NCBI GenBank assembly: GCA_946402905.1
Contig: CAMIYC010000016.1
Location: 1-63,665 of the forward strand
Source of the DNA: an uncultured Prevotellaceae bacterium
GTDB lineage: Bacteria; Bacteroidota; Bacteroidia; Bacteroidales; Bacteroidaceae
Direction of reading: 5' to 3'
Length of the DNA: 63,665 nucleotides
Notes under the pieces: model-generated
What the model saw: only the letters and a program-made list of their open reading frames with translations
What the model was told of the DNA's origin: nothing
Database searches by the model: none
Program-made: the position numbers and the translations under genes
Part shown: positions 6,880 to 15,585 of the stretch, piece after piece
Numbering within the stretch: the stretch's first letter is position 1
Layout: each line of letters opens with the position of its first letter

Positions 6880-9504
6880 TTATTTCACAATGTATTTGCT
6901 GCCTCCGATGATATATACACCTTTGGCCAGATGATGGATTTGTGCGGTCGTTCCTACTTTCTGTCCGTTCAGATTATAGATCACGCCGTCGTTCTCAGGC
7001 AGACTGATACGTGTCTCCTCGATACGGTCCAGGAAGGCATAAGGCGAGTCGGTGTCGCTGAGGTCTATTATCCAGGCGTCACCCCATCCTTCGTCGTCAT
7101 GCTCTTCAGGTGCTTCGCCGAAGTCGCAGACGAAGCTGTTGGCGTTCATGGTAGTGCCGGCGGGGGCTGTGAGGTAGGCCCTGTAGGCTTTGATCTTGGC
7201 ATTGCCGGTCGACTCGTAGTATTTGTTGTCTTTCAGGTAGTAATCACCTTCTGCAATGGTCGACACCTGCCGAGTGCCCACAAACTGCCATCCGTCGGCT
7301 GTGGTGGTGATGGGTGCTGTGGCCTCTTTCACCTGCATGGGATACTGAAAGGCGATGGGCTTCTGGTCGTCGTTGCTGCTCAGCGTCACAATCACGGGGG
7401 TATAGGCAGGCAGACCGCTGGTGGTGATGTCCTCGAAATTGAGGATGGTCTTGGCACTTTCGCCTTCACCAGTGGTCGTGACACCGGCGAATTGATATAC
7501 TCTTGCGTCCTCGCCGAAAAACTCCCTGATGTCGGCGCGGTTCATGTCAAAGGGTAGCCAGAGCGTGTTGTATTTGCCGTTTTGCAGCACCTTGTCTGTC
7601 TCCACCTCTGCATAGAGTCCGGGCGTGAATGCCACAGCCTCTTCCACATCCTCGTCGATGGTCAGCTTGTCGGTCGTTTTCCTGTAGGCAAAGTTCACGC
7701 TACGGTTGGGGTCATGGTTGTTCTCTATCTTCCAGATCTCCTGCCCTTCGAGCACTTGCCTGCCTTCCGTGGTCCAGTAGTAGGCTTGTGGGGTGGTGGT
7801 GGCGTCCAGGCTGTTGTTGTCAGTGGTGTTGTAGTGGTAGTAGTTGGTGTGGTCTGTGTAGTATGCGTTGAGCTTTTCTGCCATTGTCTTCCCGTCTTCA
7901 TTGTAGAAAGGCACCGTCGTTTTAAACACATTCGGCAAGTCGTCTACATGATACGGATAGGTATCCATTAAGAGGTGCGTATATCCGCTGTTCAGGAAGT
8001 CTTTTCCGCAGGCCTGGAAGTTGGTCAGGCGCTCATGGTCGTTGTCAGGGTAGAAGGTGGTGTTCAGGTGGTTGTTTTCCCATAGGTCGGCATCGAAGTG
8101 TACGTAGGTGATCAGCAGCCCGTACCAGGGCAGGGCGTAGTCCCAGTTGGCTCTTTGGCGGTTTTCCAGCAGATAGTACTGTCCTTCGATTTTTTTCTCA
8201 CTGCCCGGCATATACACCACGTAGGCTTCTCCATGGTCGAAAGGACCTCCCGAGGCGGTGCCTCCCAGAGGCTTGAGGTTGGTGACTTTCTCTGGGGCGT
8301 CCAGTTCTTTGGGCTCCATCCATCCTGCCCACCATCGTTCGAAGCTGGTATAGCCTGCCGGGCAGTAGCCCCCACGGAGGTCGCTCCAGTCGTCGTGGCC
8401 GCCGTTCCATGCGCCGTTGTAGCTGCCGGAGCACATCAGATCCCATAGTCCCATTTGATTGCCCTGATACTGGTATTTGATGTCGTACAGGTCGGGATAG
8501 CCCAGACAGTGGGAGAATTCATGGCAGAACGTGCCGATGCCCGACAATTGGGTGTGGTCGTTTCGCACTACGTTGTTTTCGTCGTAATAGCGGTTGGTGC
8601 TCAGCTCGTTGGAGCAGGCATAGGTTTTGATGGTTACCGTCTTGCCGTTGATGTTCTGCTTGATACCGCCAGCGATGCCTATAACAGTGCTCATGTGGGG
8701 CCAGATACATTCGGCCGGGCCACCGTCGTTCTCTCCTTGTCCGGCAAAGAGCACGAACACCTCCTCCACATCTCCGTCGTCATCCCAGTCGTATTGGCTG
8801 AAGTTCACGCCTGCGGCTATGGCCTTGTTGACAGCTTCCTGGATGAGCACCCTCCTGTTTGCGGTGTCGGTACCTCTTTCGCTGGTCGTGTTCCCTCCAT
8901 AATATGCTCTGTTGTAGTTGGAGGTATAAGGACCTACCACGTCAAATTCGATCTCGAATTTTCCGTCGCTTTGCTCGATGAAGTAGTCTCTCACGCTGCC
9001 TCTGAACGGGGCTTGCTTGAAGTTGCGCTCATTGATGAGATGCTGAAATAGCTCGAGAGTGCCGGTGTAGCCAAATTGTGAGGGGATGCTGCTGTCGAAC
9101 GCTACATCATTAAACTGCATCAGGATGACGATGGCACGTTTCTTGCCGAGGAAATAATGGGATGCGGCTCCGTTGCCGTCGGCAGAAGCGGCGCGGCGCA
9201 TGCGCAGCGGCCTGTCTGGAAGGTCTTGGATTTCTTCCTGCCTGTTGGCTTCCGCTCTCTGCATACATTCTTCGATGTCTGTCTTTCTGAAGACATCGGC
9301 TTTTGTCTCCACGAAGCAATGGTTCTCCGTGTCCATGTAGAAGTGGAAATGTTCGTCGCCGCGAAGCTCTGCCGTCACTTTGGTGCCGTCTTCGAGTGTG
9401 ATGACTCTCTTGACACCGGGCTTGGCCGGCACGGCGTATGTACTGGCTATCGCAAAGCAGCAACAAACGATACTGACAATCAGTCGGGTAGTGATTCTTT
9501 TCAT
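6880..9504 (-). CDS. Secreted M6-family metalloprotease with C-terminal sorting tail
   Basis: An 874-aa secreted protease. The start at 9504 (MKRITTRL) gives a clean signal peptide of about 24 residues; an upstream TTG would put 18 unneeded residues in front. A zinc-binding HEFSH with the following CLGYPDLYD lies near residues 326-340, typical of immune inhibitor A/M6 peptidases. After the catalytic part come beta-rich domains, and the C-terminus (VIYNLNGQKV ... GVYIIGGSKYIVK) resembles the type IX secretion sorting tail found in Prevotella. The protein is probably delivered to or through the outer membrane to degrade proteins outside the cell. A -7-like box TACTTTTG lies at 9662-9655. The small YxxP peptide follows directly. 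Confidence 0.85.
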   Translation of the reverse strand: MKRITTRLIVSIVCCCFAIASTYAVPAKPGVKRVITLEDGTKVTAELRGDEHFHFYMDTENHCFVETKADVFRKTDIEECMQRAEANRQEEIQDLPDRPLRMRRAASADGNGAASHYFLGKKRAIVILMQFNDVAFDSSIPSQFGYTGTLELFQHLINERNFKQAPFRGSVRDYFIEQSDGKFEIEFDVVGPYTSNYNRAYYGGNTTSERGTDTANRRVLIQEAVNKAIAAGVNFSQYDWDDDGDVEEVFVLFAGQGENDGGPAECIWPHMSTVIGIAGGIKQNINGKTVTIKTYACSNELSTNRYYDENNVVRNDHTQLSGIGTFCHEFSHCLGYPDLYDIKYQYQGNQMGLWDLMCSGSYNGAWNGGHDDWSDLRGGYCPAGYTSFERWWAGWMEPKELDAPEKVTNLKPLGGTASGGPFDHGEAYVVYMPGSEKKIEGQYYLLENRQRANWDYALPWYGLLITYVHFDADLWENNHLNTTFYPDNDHERLTNFQACGKDFLNSGYTHLLMDTYPYHVDDLPNVFKTTVPFYNEDGKTMAEKLNAYYTDHTNYYHYNTTDNNSLDATTTPQAYYWTTEGRQVLEGQEIWKIENNHDPNRSVNFAYRKTTDKLTIDEDVEEAVAFTPGLYAEVETDKVLQNGKYNTLWLPFDMNRADIREFFGEDARVYQFAGVTTTGEGESAKTILNFEDITTSGLPAYTPVIVTLSSNDDQKPIAFQYPMQVKEATAPITTTADGWQFVGTRQVSTIAEGDYYLKDNKYYESTGNAKIKAYRAYLTAPAGTTMNANSFVCDFGEAPEEHDDEGWGDAWIIDLSDTDSPYAFLDRIEETRISLPENDGVIYNLNGQKVGTTAQIHHLAKGVYIIGGSKYIVK

Positions 9505-9741
9505 GTACTTGTTGTCGTTTTTTGATGGGATCATATCTTCAGCTTTTGCAAGTTTCAATTTCCTCGTCGGCAGTACCTATCTCACGGAGGGTCAGATGCA
9601 AGCATCTAAAAGCAAACCTGAGGAGCTGATGTGAAACAGGCTGACAATAATTTGCAAAAGTAATAAAAATTGAGCAAATACACCCATTTCAAGGAAAGAC
9701 TTTATCCAAGTGTAAACCATTTGTCCACAAATTCCCTCTGT

Positions 9742-9807
9742 CCCCACCTCCCCTCCTTTGGAGGGGCCGGGGGAGGTTGTCGGAGGGGCCGGGGGAGATA
9801 AAAAGCG
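9742..9807. repeat. GC-rich palindromic repeat (CCCCTCC/GGAGGGG type)
   Basis: CCCCACCTCCCCTCCTTTGG and its complement form a hairpin at 9742-9778, followed by a second partial unit to 9807. The first 37 bases match positions 44390-44426, inside the phage fibre gene, at all but one base. Confidence 0.7.
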
Positions 9808-10019
9808 GAGGGGAGCCACCCCTATAGGAATGACCCCCCTGAAATAATCCTATCCGACATAGGATTATCATCAATCTTATGTTTGCAAATTTATAAAATT
9901 TTTCTCTTTGTTGTATCTTGAAACTCAATAATTTAACAATTTTTTAACTTAGTTGATTGTCAATAATTATCCTTTCTGTTTTTGTTTCATAATTTTTAAC
10001 ATTCCCAAGCACACGTCGT

Positions 10020-10109
10020 GACTCAGTTCACCATGGGGGCGCGGGCGCCCTCGCCCGCCACAGATTGCGGGCGGGGCGCCCGCGCTCCCAAGCGAAACGG
10101 GAAATTACA
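10020..10109 (+). repeat. GC-rich REP-like palindrome, copy A
   Basis: ACTCAGTTCACCATG followed by a GGGCGCGGGCG/CGCCCGCGCTCCC stem and the end GGAAATTAC. Related copies lie at 21331-21424 and, inverted, at 31742-31852. Ends of the form GTAATT and the long inverted arms suggest a mobile palindromic unit. Confidence 0.7.
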
Positions 10110-10160
10110 GAATGGTGATCCGATCAAGCGCATTTGTAATGCGATGAGAGGATTCAACCT

Positions 10161-10203
10161 TCGAAAAAGAAGAAGGCCTCCAGTGTCACCGACACTGGAG
10201 GCC
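10161..10203 (-). terminator. Terminator of the SusCD/GH2 operon
   Basis: A perfect 13-bp stem (10175-10187 and 10191-10203, loop of 3). On the minus strand it is followed by TTCTTCTTTTT. It lies 42 bases after the SusD stop codon. Confidence 0.75.
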
Positions 10204-10244
10204 CTTATTAATATTCAGCTATGGAAATAGCTGCGCACGCCATT

Positions 10245-12245
10245 TTATTGCTGTGCGGGCTGGTCTGTCTCTGTGGGCCAGTAAGGATTCTGATACATCG
10301 GGCTGGTGGAGATGGTGCTGTGGTCGGATGCTGTCAGCAGGAACTGTCTCAGCGGCAGTGGCTGCAGATAGTAGGCCATCCGCCATGTGAGTCCGTTGGC
10401 ATAGCTGTTGTTGGTCATATTCACCACATGCGGGCAGTGATACTCGCTGATTTTGCGCTGTGAGACGTTGGAGCTGCTTGTGCCGTCGGCCACAAGGTCA
10501 CTGTACCACGACTCCATGGTGGTGCCCCAGAGGTGTATGCCCTCGGCATAAACCGGTTTGGAGATCAACTGCTCGTATGAGCGCCAGCGCTTCAGGTCCA
10601 TGTCTCTCAGACCCTCGGCGAGAAACTCGCAGCTACGCTCACGACGAATGTTGTAGAGGATGGGGTCTGTCAGCACCTTGCCAGCGGTGTATGCGCCCCA
10701 GTCGAGTGTCTCTTTCGACATGTCGGTGGCGTTGATGGTCACCTGTGGGTCAAGGCCGTCGCCGGTGAATCCGGCGCATTCACGCACCTTTCTCCAGTAC
10801 TCCATGATTTTACCGGAGCTGAGGCTCTTGGTCAGCATATACTCTGCCTCGATATAGTTGAGCAGGGCCTCGGTGGCACGGAAGATGACACACACGTTGT
10901 AGCTTCCGCCGTTGGCGGTGAGCGAGCGGTCGAATGTCATGCCCTTGCGGATGGCATAGCCGGTGATGTATCCGTCCTCGGCGTTGGCGTTGGTGATGTT
11001 GGGCACAGGCTCTGTCTCTGTCCAGTGGGTGCCGGCGGCGTCGGTCACATTCTTGAAGCAGTTGACCTGTCCGGGCACCTTCAGCATCACAGCCAGACGC
11101 GGGTCGCGGTTGGCCACCACCTTGGCTATCTCAGAGTCGTCGTATGTATAAGCGGAGTTGTAGATGGGTTTTCCGTCAGCCATCAGATAACGCTCCACGA
11201 GCGAGCGTGTGACGCCTGTACCGATGTTGCCCTTCTCCACGGCCACCTCGATATCGTTCTGCACACCGAGCGACTTGCTGTATTCACGCCACAACAGGAT
11301 CTCGCCCTTACCGGCGCATGAAGTGGTGCCCCACAGTTCCAGGTATGGGTTGCTCTGGCCTTCAGCCTGAGGCACCACGCCGTTGTTGACGGTCAGGCTG
11401 CCTTTGTATTTGTCGGCCACTTGCTCAGCGGCGGCGGCAGCGGTCTCGAAGAAATACTTGGCTTCGTTGTCCAGCGAGCCGGAGGGGAAGCTGTATCCGC
11501 TGTTCTTCTCTGCTCCGGGCCATCCGTTGCCTAACGGCACGAATGGTGTGCCGGCGAAGTTGGTCAGCCACGAACCCATATACAGGGCGACCCTGGATTT
11601 GAACAGGCGGGCCACATCCACGGAGATGCGTGTGTGACGGCCGTCAAACCCGTCTTTCATGTAAGTGGCAGCCGTGTCAAGGTTGTTGATGATGAATCGG
11701 GCCACCTCATTGCAGGGTTGTCTGTTGCTGGCTGCCACGAGCACCGCCTCGTTGTCGGGCAGGGCCTCGGTGATGATGGGCAGGTCGCCGTATCTTTTCA
11801 GCAGCTCGAAGTAGGCGTAAGCCCTGAAGAAATAGATCTCGCCGATATACTGGCGTATGTTGGTCTCGTTGCCGCTGATGGCTCCCTGTGCCAGCTTATC
11901 CTTGAGCTGTGCGAGCTGGAAGTTGACATTGCGCACGTTGCCCCACGACCAGTCGCCTTCTGTCTGGCTGGTGCGCCAGAGGTTGCTCGAGAATTTGACA
12001 CTTGGTGTGCGCGATGCCTGCACGTCGGTATTGTTGTCGTTGGTATAAGTACCATAGTCCCATCCTCCGTGTCCGGGCATGATGTCCTGATAGAAACGGT
12101 TGGCCACAGCCTGCACTTGGTCTTCACTGGTATAGAAGTTTTCTGGTGTGAGTGACGATGGCGGCTCTTGCTCCAGGTAGTCGTTACAGGAGGTGACGCT
12201 TGCTGTGAGAGCCAATGCTATGAATGAATATTGATATAGTTTCAT
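10245..12245 (-). CDS. SusD/RagB-family outer-membrane lipoprotein
   Basis: A 666-aa glycan-binding lipoprotein from the start at 12245 (MKLYQYSF), whose signal peptide ends in a lipobox VTSC (Cys about residue 20) followed by NDYLEQEPPSSLTPENFYTS, the typical SusD opening. An alternative ATG at 12278 would add 11 residues and overlap the SusC stop as TAATG, which would couple translation. SusD proteins cap the SusC transporter on the cell surface and bind oligosaccharide. The C-terminal region carries the usual YNIRRERSCEFLAEGLRDMDLKRWR segment pattern, present as RRERS, EFLAEG and DLKRW. It is last in the GH2-SusC-SusD operon. Confidence 0.92.
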   Translation of the reverse strand: MKLYQYSFIALALTASVTSCNDYLEQEPPSSLTPENFYTSEDQVQAVANRFYQDIMPGHGGWDYGTYTNDNNTDVQASRTPSVKFSSNLWRTSQTEGDWSWGNVRNVNFQLAQLKDKLAQGAISGNETNIRQYIGEIYFFRAYAYFELLKRYGDLPIITEALPDNEAVLVAASNRQPCNEVARFIINNLDTAATYMKDGFDGRHTRISVDVARLFKSRVALYMGSWLTNFAGTPFVPLGNGWPGAEKNSGYSFPSGSLDNEAKYFFETAAAAAEQVADKYKGSLTVNNGVVPQAEGQSNPYLELWGTTSCAGKGEILLWREYSKSLGVQNDIEVAVEKGNIGTGVTRSLVERYLMADGKPIYNSAYTYDDSEIAKVVANRDPRLAVMLKVPGQVNCFKNVTDAAGTHWTETEPVPNITNANAEDGYITGYAIRKGMTFDRSLTANGGSYNVCVIFRATEALLNYIEAEYMLTKSLSSGKIMEYWRKVRECAGFTGDGLDPQVTINATDMSKETLDWGAYTAGKVLTDPILYNIRRERSCEFLAEGLRDMDLKRWRSYEQLISKPVYAEGIHLWGTTMESWYSDLVADGTSSSNVSQRKISEYHCPHVVNMTNNSYANGLTWRMAYYLQPLPLRQFLLTASDHSTISTSPMYQNPYWPTETDQPAQQ

Positions 12246-12277
12246 GATCTTCTGTTTGTTATTACGTGTTTTGTGCA

Positions 12278-15200
12278 TTAGAATGATACATTAAGACCGA
12301 ATGCAAACGTCTTCTGGAGAGGATAACCATTGTTTTGGTTGACAGAGGTAGACATCAGTTCGGGGTCAAACTGGTGAGGCATGTCAGTGATGGTAAAGAG
12401 GTTTTCTGCTGAGACGAAGACGCGCAGGTTGCTGATGCCCCACTGCTGTGTGAGCTTGCGTGGCAGGGTGTATCCCAGCTGCAGGTTCTTCAGCCTCACA
12501 TACGAGCCGTCCATGAGGTAGCGGGTCTGTGCTTGCTCGTTCTTGTCGCTGAACTGCACTCTTGGCAGCCATGCGTCCTGATTGGCAGTCTGATATCCGT
12601 TCTGCACCGACCAGGTGTTGGCGTCTCTGTAGTAGTCCTGCACGTCGGTGATACCTACGCTCCACCACTCCCATGAGTTGGTCGTACCGAAGAGATACTC
12701 CAGTCCGCCGCCCCATGAGCCGCCGAGCCACCAGTCGCGCTTCATGACACCCTGGAAGAAGGCGGAGATGTCGAAGCCTTTCCATGCGGCGTTGAGGTTT
12801 AGTCCCACGAGGTAGCGTGGTGTGCTGTTGCCGATGACTTTGAGGTCGCCGTGGTCGTCGAGTGTCTGTGCGCCGCGTGTGATCTGGTGGTCGCCGTTGA
12901 GGTCGCGATACATGATGTCGCCCGCTGCCCAGTTGCTGCCGAGCGAGCTCTGGTCGGCGTTGGCGAGGTGTGTGTTCATCTCTTCGTCGCTCTTGGCGAT
13001 GCCGATGGTCTCAAATCCCCAGATCTCATTGAGGTAGCGGCCCTCGATATAGTTGTTGATGGATTTGGTGGGGTTGTTGGGGTAGCGGGTGATCTTGGTG
13101 CGTGCGTCGGAGATGTTGAATGTGGCTCCGTATGACAGACCGTTCTTGAGCACGTCGCGCCAACTGATCTGCAGCTCCCATCCTGTGGTGCGGAGGTCGG
13201 TGTTGTTGGTCACGGGCACGTTGGTGCCAAGGATGGCCGGAAGCTCTGGTGCGTTGCCCACCATGTCGAGGGTGTTGCGCACGTAGAAGTCGAAGGTTGC
13301 GGTCAGTCTGTTGTTGAAGGCACCGACATCAAAACCGATGTCATAGCTTTCCACTTTCTCCCATGTCAGGAGGGCTGATACGAGGCTGGGGGCACTGGTG
13401 GTGTTGGGTCTCGCACCGTTCTGCAGCCAGTTGCCGGCCACGGAGTTGTAGGCGATGGTCTGGTAGGTCTGATACCAGTTGTCGATGTTCTGGTTGCCGA
13501 GCGAGCCATAGGATGCTCTCAGCTTGAGGGTGTTGACTTTGCCCACGAGGTTCTCCCAGAAGTGCTCACGTGCGATGTTCCATCCCAGTGATACGGAGGG
13601 GAACAGTTTCCACATCTTGTCCGTGCGGAAGCGTGAGGTACCGTCGTAGCGGAGGTTGGCCTCGAGCAGGTATCTCTCGTCATAGTTGTAGTTGATACGT
13701 CCGAAGAAGCCGGCGGTCTGCCACTGGTTGCGTGAACCGTTGACCGATGGCACGATGTTCTGTCCGGAATAGCTCAGACCGTTGGTCAGGTCTACCTCGG
13801 GCTTGCTGGGGTCGAGGATACCGTCACGCTGCATGCCAAAGACCAGCCGCTTCAGCTGCTCGGTCTGGAAACCGCCCATCACGTGGAAGTTGTGTTTCTC
13901 TGCCAGCGACCAGGTGTATTCCGTGTAGGCCTGGAAGTTCAGGTAGTTGTCCTTAGCCTCGTCTTCATGCACGTTGGAACTCTGGTTGTAGATCACTGCC
14001 TCGCCGGCCACGTTGTGGTTGTAGGTGCGCTGGCTGTCCCAGTGTCTCACGGCGTTGTCTATCTTGTAGTTGAAGTCGATGTGGGTGATCCAGTTCTTGA
14101 CCGGCTCCAGCACGAATCCTACCTGGTGGTTGATGATGTCTCTCTCGGTCGTGTCTTTACCGCCGGTCTCCAGGCCCAATGCAGGCGAAGGCGAGGAGTA
14201 GAGGTATCCGTTGCGGTCGTAGAGGGGCAGCATAGGCCATCCCTGGCGGGCCATGTCGTTGTAGAGTCCGTATCCCAGTGTGGCGGGACGGTGATAGTTG
14301 GTGCGGGCGAAGCGCATGTTATAGTTCATGCGGATCCACTTGGCCAGTTCGATGTTCATCTTGGCGGTGCCGTTATACCGCTTGTAGCCATCGCTGCCCA
14401 TATTCATGAAACCATCCTGGTCGAGATATCCGACGGAGGCGTAGAAGTTGAATTTTTCGTTGCCGCCGTTGACACTGGCATTGTGCTCCTGTGAGAAAGC
14501 AGAGCCTTTGTATACCACGTCATACCAGTCTACATCGTCGATGCCGTGTCCGTAGCCGTCATCCCAGGTCACGCCGTTTTGCGAACCAATGGCATAGACG
14601 GTCTTGCCGTCGGCGGTGATGCGTGTGCCCGGGCCTATAGGCTTGGCGTCATGATATTCTTTGATGGCAGCCATTCGCTCTGCATCAAAGAATACAGACT
14701 GACCCTGGTTGGTCTTGGCATCGTTGAGCCATGAGGCGTAGTCTACAGAGTTCATCATGTGCTTGCCGCGTATCAGACTGCTGAAGCGGAAACTGTTGTT
14801 GTAGTTGACCTTCACCCGGCTGTCTTTGCTGCCGCTCTTGGTGGTGACAAGGATGACACCGAAAGGAGCACGGCTACCGTAGATACTCGAGGCTGCTGCG
14901 TCTTTCAGCACAGAGATGCTCTGGATGTCCTGCGGGTTGATGGTGTTGAGGTCGCCCTCCATGCCGTCGATGAGGATGAGCGGCGAACCACTCGAACCCT
15001 CGCCGATGGTGGCCGTACCACGCACGTTGATCGATGGGCTGGAGTCAAGCGTACCGCTTGTCGAGGAGATTTGCAGACCGGGTACCACACCCTGCAATGC
15101 CTGTGTGGCATTGGCTACGGGCCGCTGTGCGAGGTCTTCACCGTCGACTACGGATACAGCTCCAGTGAGGTTGACTTTTTTCTGCACGCCGAATCCCACG

Positions 15201-15520
15201 ACGACCACTTCATTGAGGGCTTTGGCATCTTCCAGCAGTTTCACCTCCAGGTAGTTGCCCGTCACCTTCACCGCTTGTGTCTTATAGCCTATATACGACA
15301 CTTCCAGCTCGGCTCCCTTTTCTGCATCTACCGTGAAATTTCCGTCCAGGTCGGAGACGGCACCGGTGGTGCTTCCCTTTACTTTAACTGTGGCTCCGAT
15401 GATCGGCTCGCCATTCACTTCCACGATTTTACCAGTGATCTTGCTTTGTGCCATTGCTACTGACGAAGTAATAGCAAGCAATGCAAGGACTGTTAATCTT
15501 CGCATTTTGTTTTTCATCAT
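12278..15520 (-). CDS. SusC/RagA-family TonB-dependent transporter
   Basis: A 1080-aa outer-membrane receptor. It has a signal peptide (about 1-24), a carboxypeptidase-D-like beta-sandwich (about 28-105, with GEPIIGATVKVKG and SYIGYKTQ), a TonB-box/plug region (VVVGFGVQKK, QALQGVVPGLQI, LILIDGMEGD, SVLKDAAASSIYGSRA) and a C-terminal beta-barrel ending in Phe (ALGLNVSF-like, here FGLNVSF). It imports the oligosaccharide bound by the adjacent SusD using TonB energy. It forms an operon with GH2 upstream and SusD downstream. No regulator (hybrid two-component system, SusR or ECF/anti-sigma pair) is present next to it. Confidence 0.95.
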   Translation of the reverse strand: MMKNKMRRLTVLALLAITSSVAMAQSKITGKIVEVNGEPIIGATVKVKGSTTGAVSDLDGNFTVDAEKGAELEVSYIGYKTQAVKVTGNYLEVKLLEDAKALNEVVVVGFGVQKKVNLTGAVSVVDGEDLAQRPVANATQALQGVVPGLQISSTSGTLDSSPSINVRGTATIGEGSSGSPLILIDGMEGDLNTINPQDIQSISVLKDAAASSIYGSRAPFGVILVTTKSGSKDSRVKVNYNNSFRFSSLIRGKHMMNSVDYASWLNDAKTNQGQSVFFDAERMAAIKEYHDAKPIGPGTRITADGKTVYAIGSQNGVTWDDGYGHGIDDVDWYDVVYKGSAFSQEHNASVNGGNEKFNFYASVGYLDQDGFMNMGSDGYKRYNGTAKMNIELAKWIRMNYNMRFARTNYHRPATLGYGLYNDMARQGWPMLPLYDRNGYLYSSPSPALGLETGGKDTTERDIINHQVGFVLEPVKNWITHIDFNYKIDNAVRHWDSQRTYNHNVAGEAVIYNQSSNVHEDEAKDNYLNFQAYTEYTWSLAEKHNFHVMGGFQTEQLKRLVFGMQRDGILDPSKPEVDLTNGLSYSGQNIVPSVNGSRNQWQTAGFFGRINYNYDERYLLEANLRYDGTSRFRTDKMWKLFPSVSLGWNIAREHFWENLVGKVNTLKLRASYGSLGNQNIDNWYQTYQTIAYNSVAGNWLQNGARPNTTSAPSLVSALLTWEKVESYDIGFDVGAFNNRLTATFDFYVRNTLDMVGNAPELPAILGTNVPVTNNTDLRTTGWELQISWRDVLKNGLSYGATFNISDARTKITRYPNNPTKSINNYIEGRYLNEIWGFETIGIAKSDEEMNTHLANADQSSLGSNWAAGDIMYRDLNGDHQITRGAQTLDDHGDLKVIGNSTPRYLVGLNLNAAWKGFDISAFFQGVMKRDWWLGGSWGGGLEYLFGTTNSWEWWSVGITDVQDYYRDANTWSVQNGYQTANQDAWLPRVQFSDKNEQAQTRYLMDGSYVRLKNLQLGYTLPRKLTQQWGISNLRVFVSAENLFTITDMPHQFDPELMSTSVNQNNGYPLQKTFAFGLNVSF

Positions 15521-15585
15521 TTTTTAGTTTTTAGGTTTAAAATACGCACACTTTGTATGCTTGATAATTAATAGTTGTCTGTCGT

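Larger units (their letters stand above)
9505..10244. other. Repeat-rich intergenic region
   Basis: A 740-base region without a convincing gene. It contains the protease -7 box (9655-9662, minus), a GC-rich palindromic repeat (9742-9807), a 10-bp-arm hairpin at 9844-9868 (loop of 5) without a T run, an AT-rich stretch 9880-10010, another GC-rich repeat (10020-10109), and the SusD terminator (10161-10203). Confidence 0.6.
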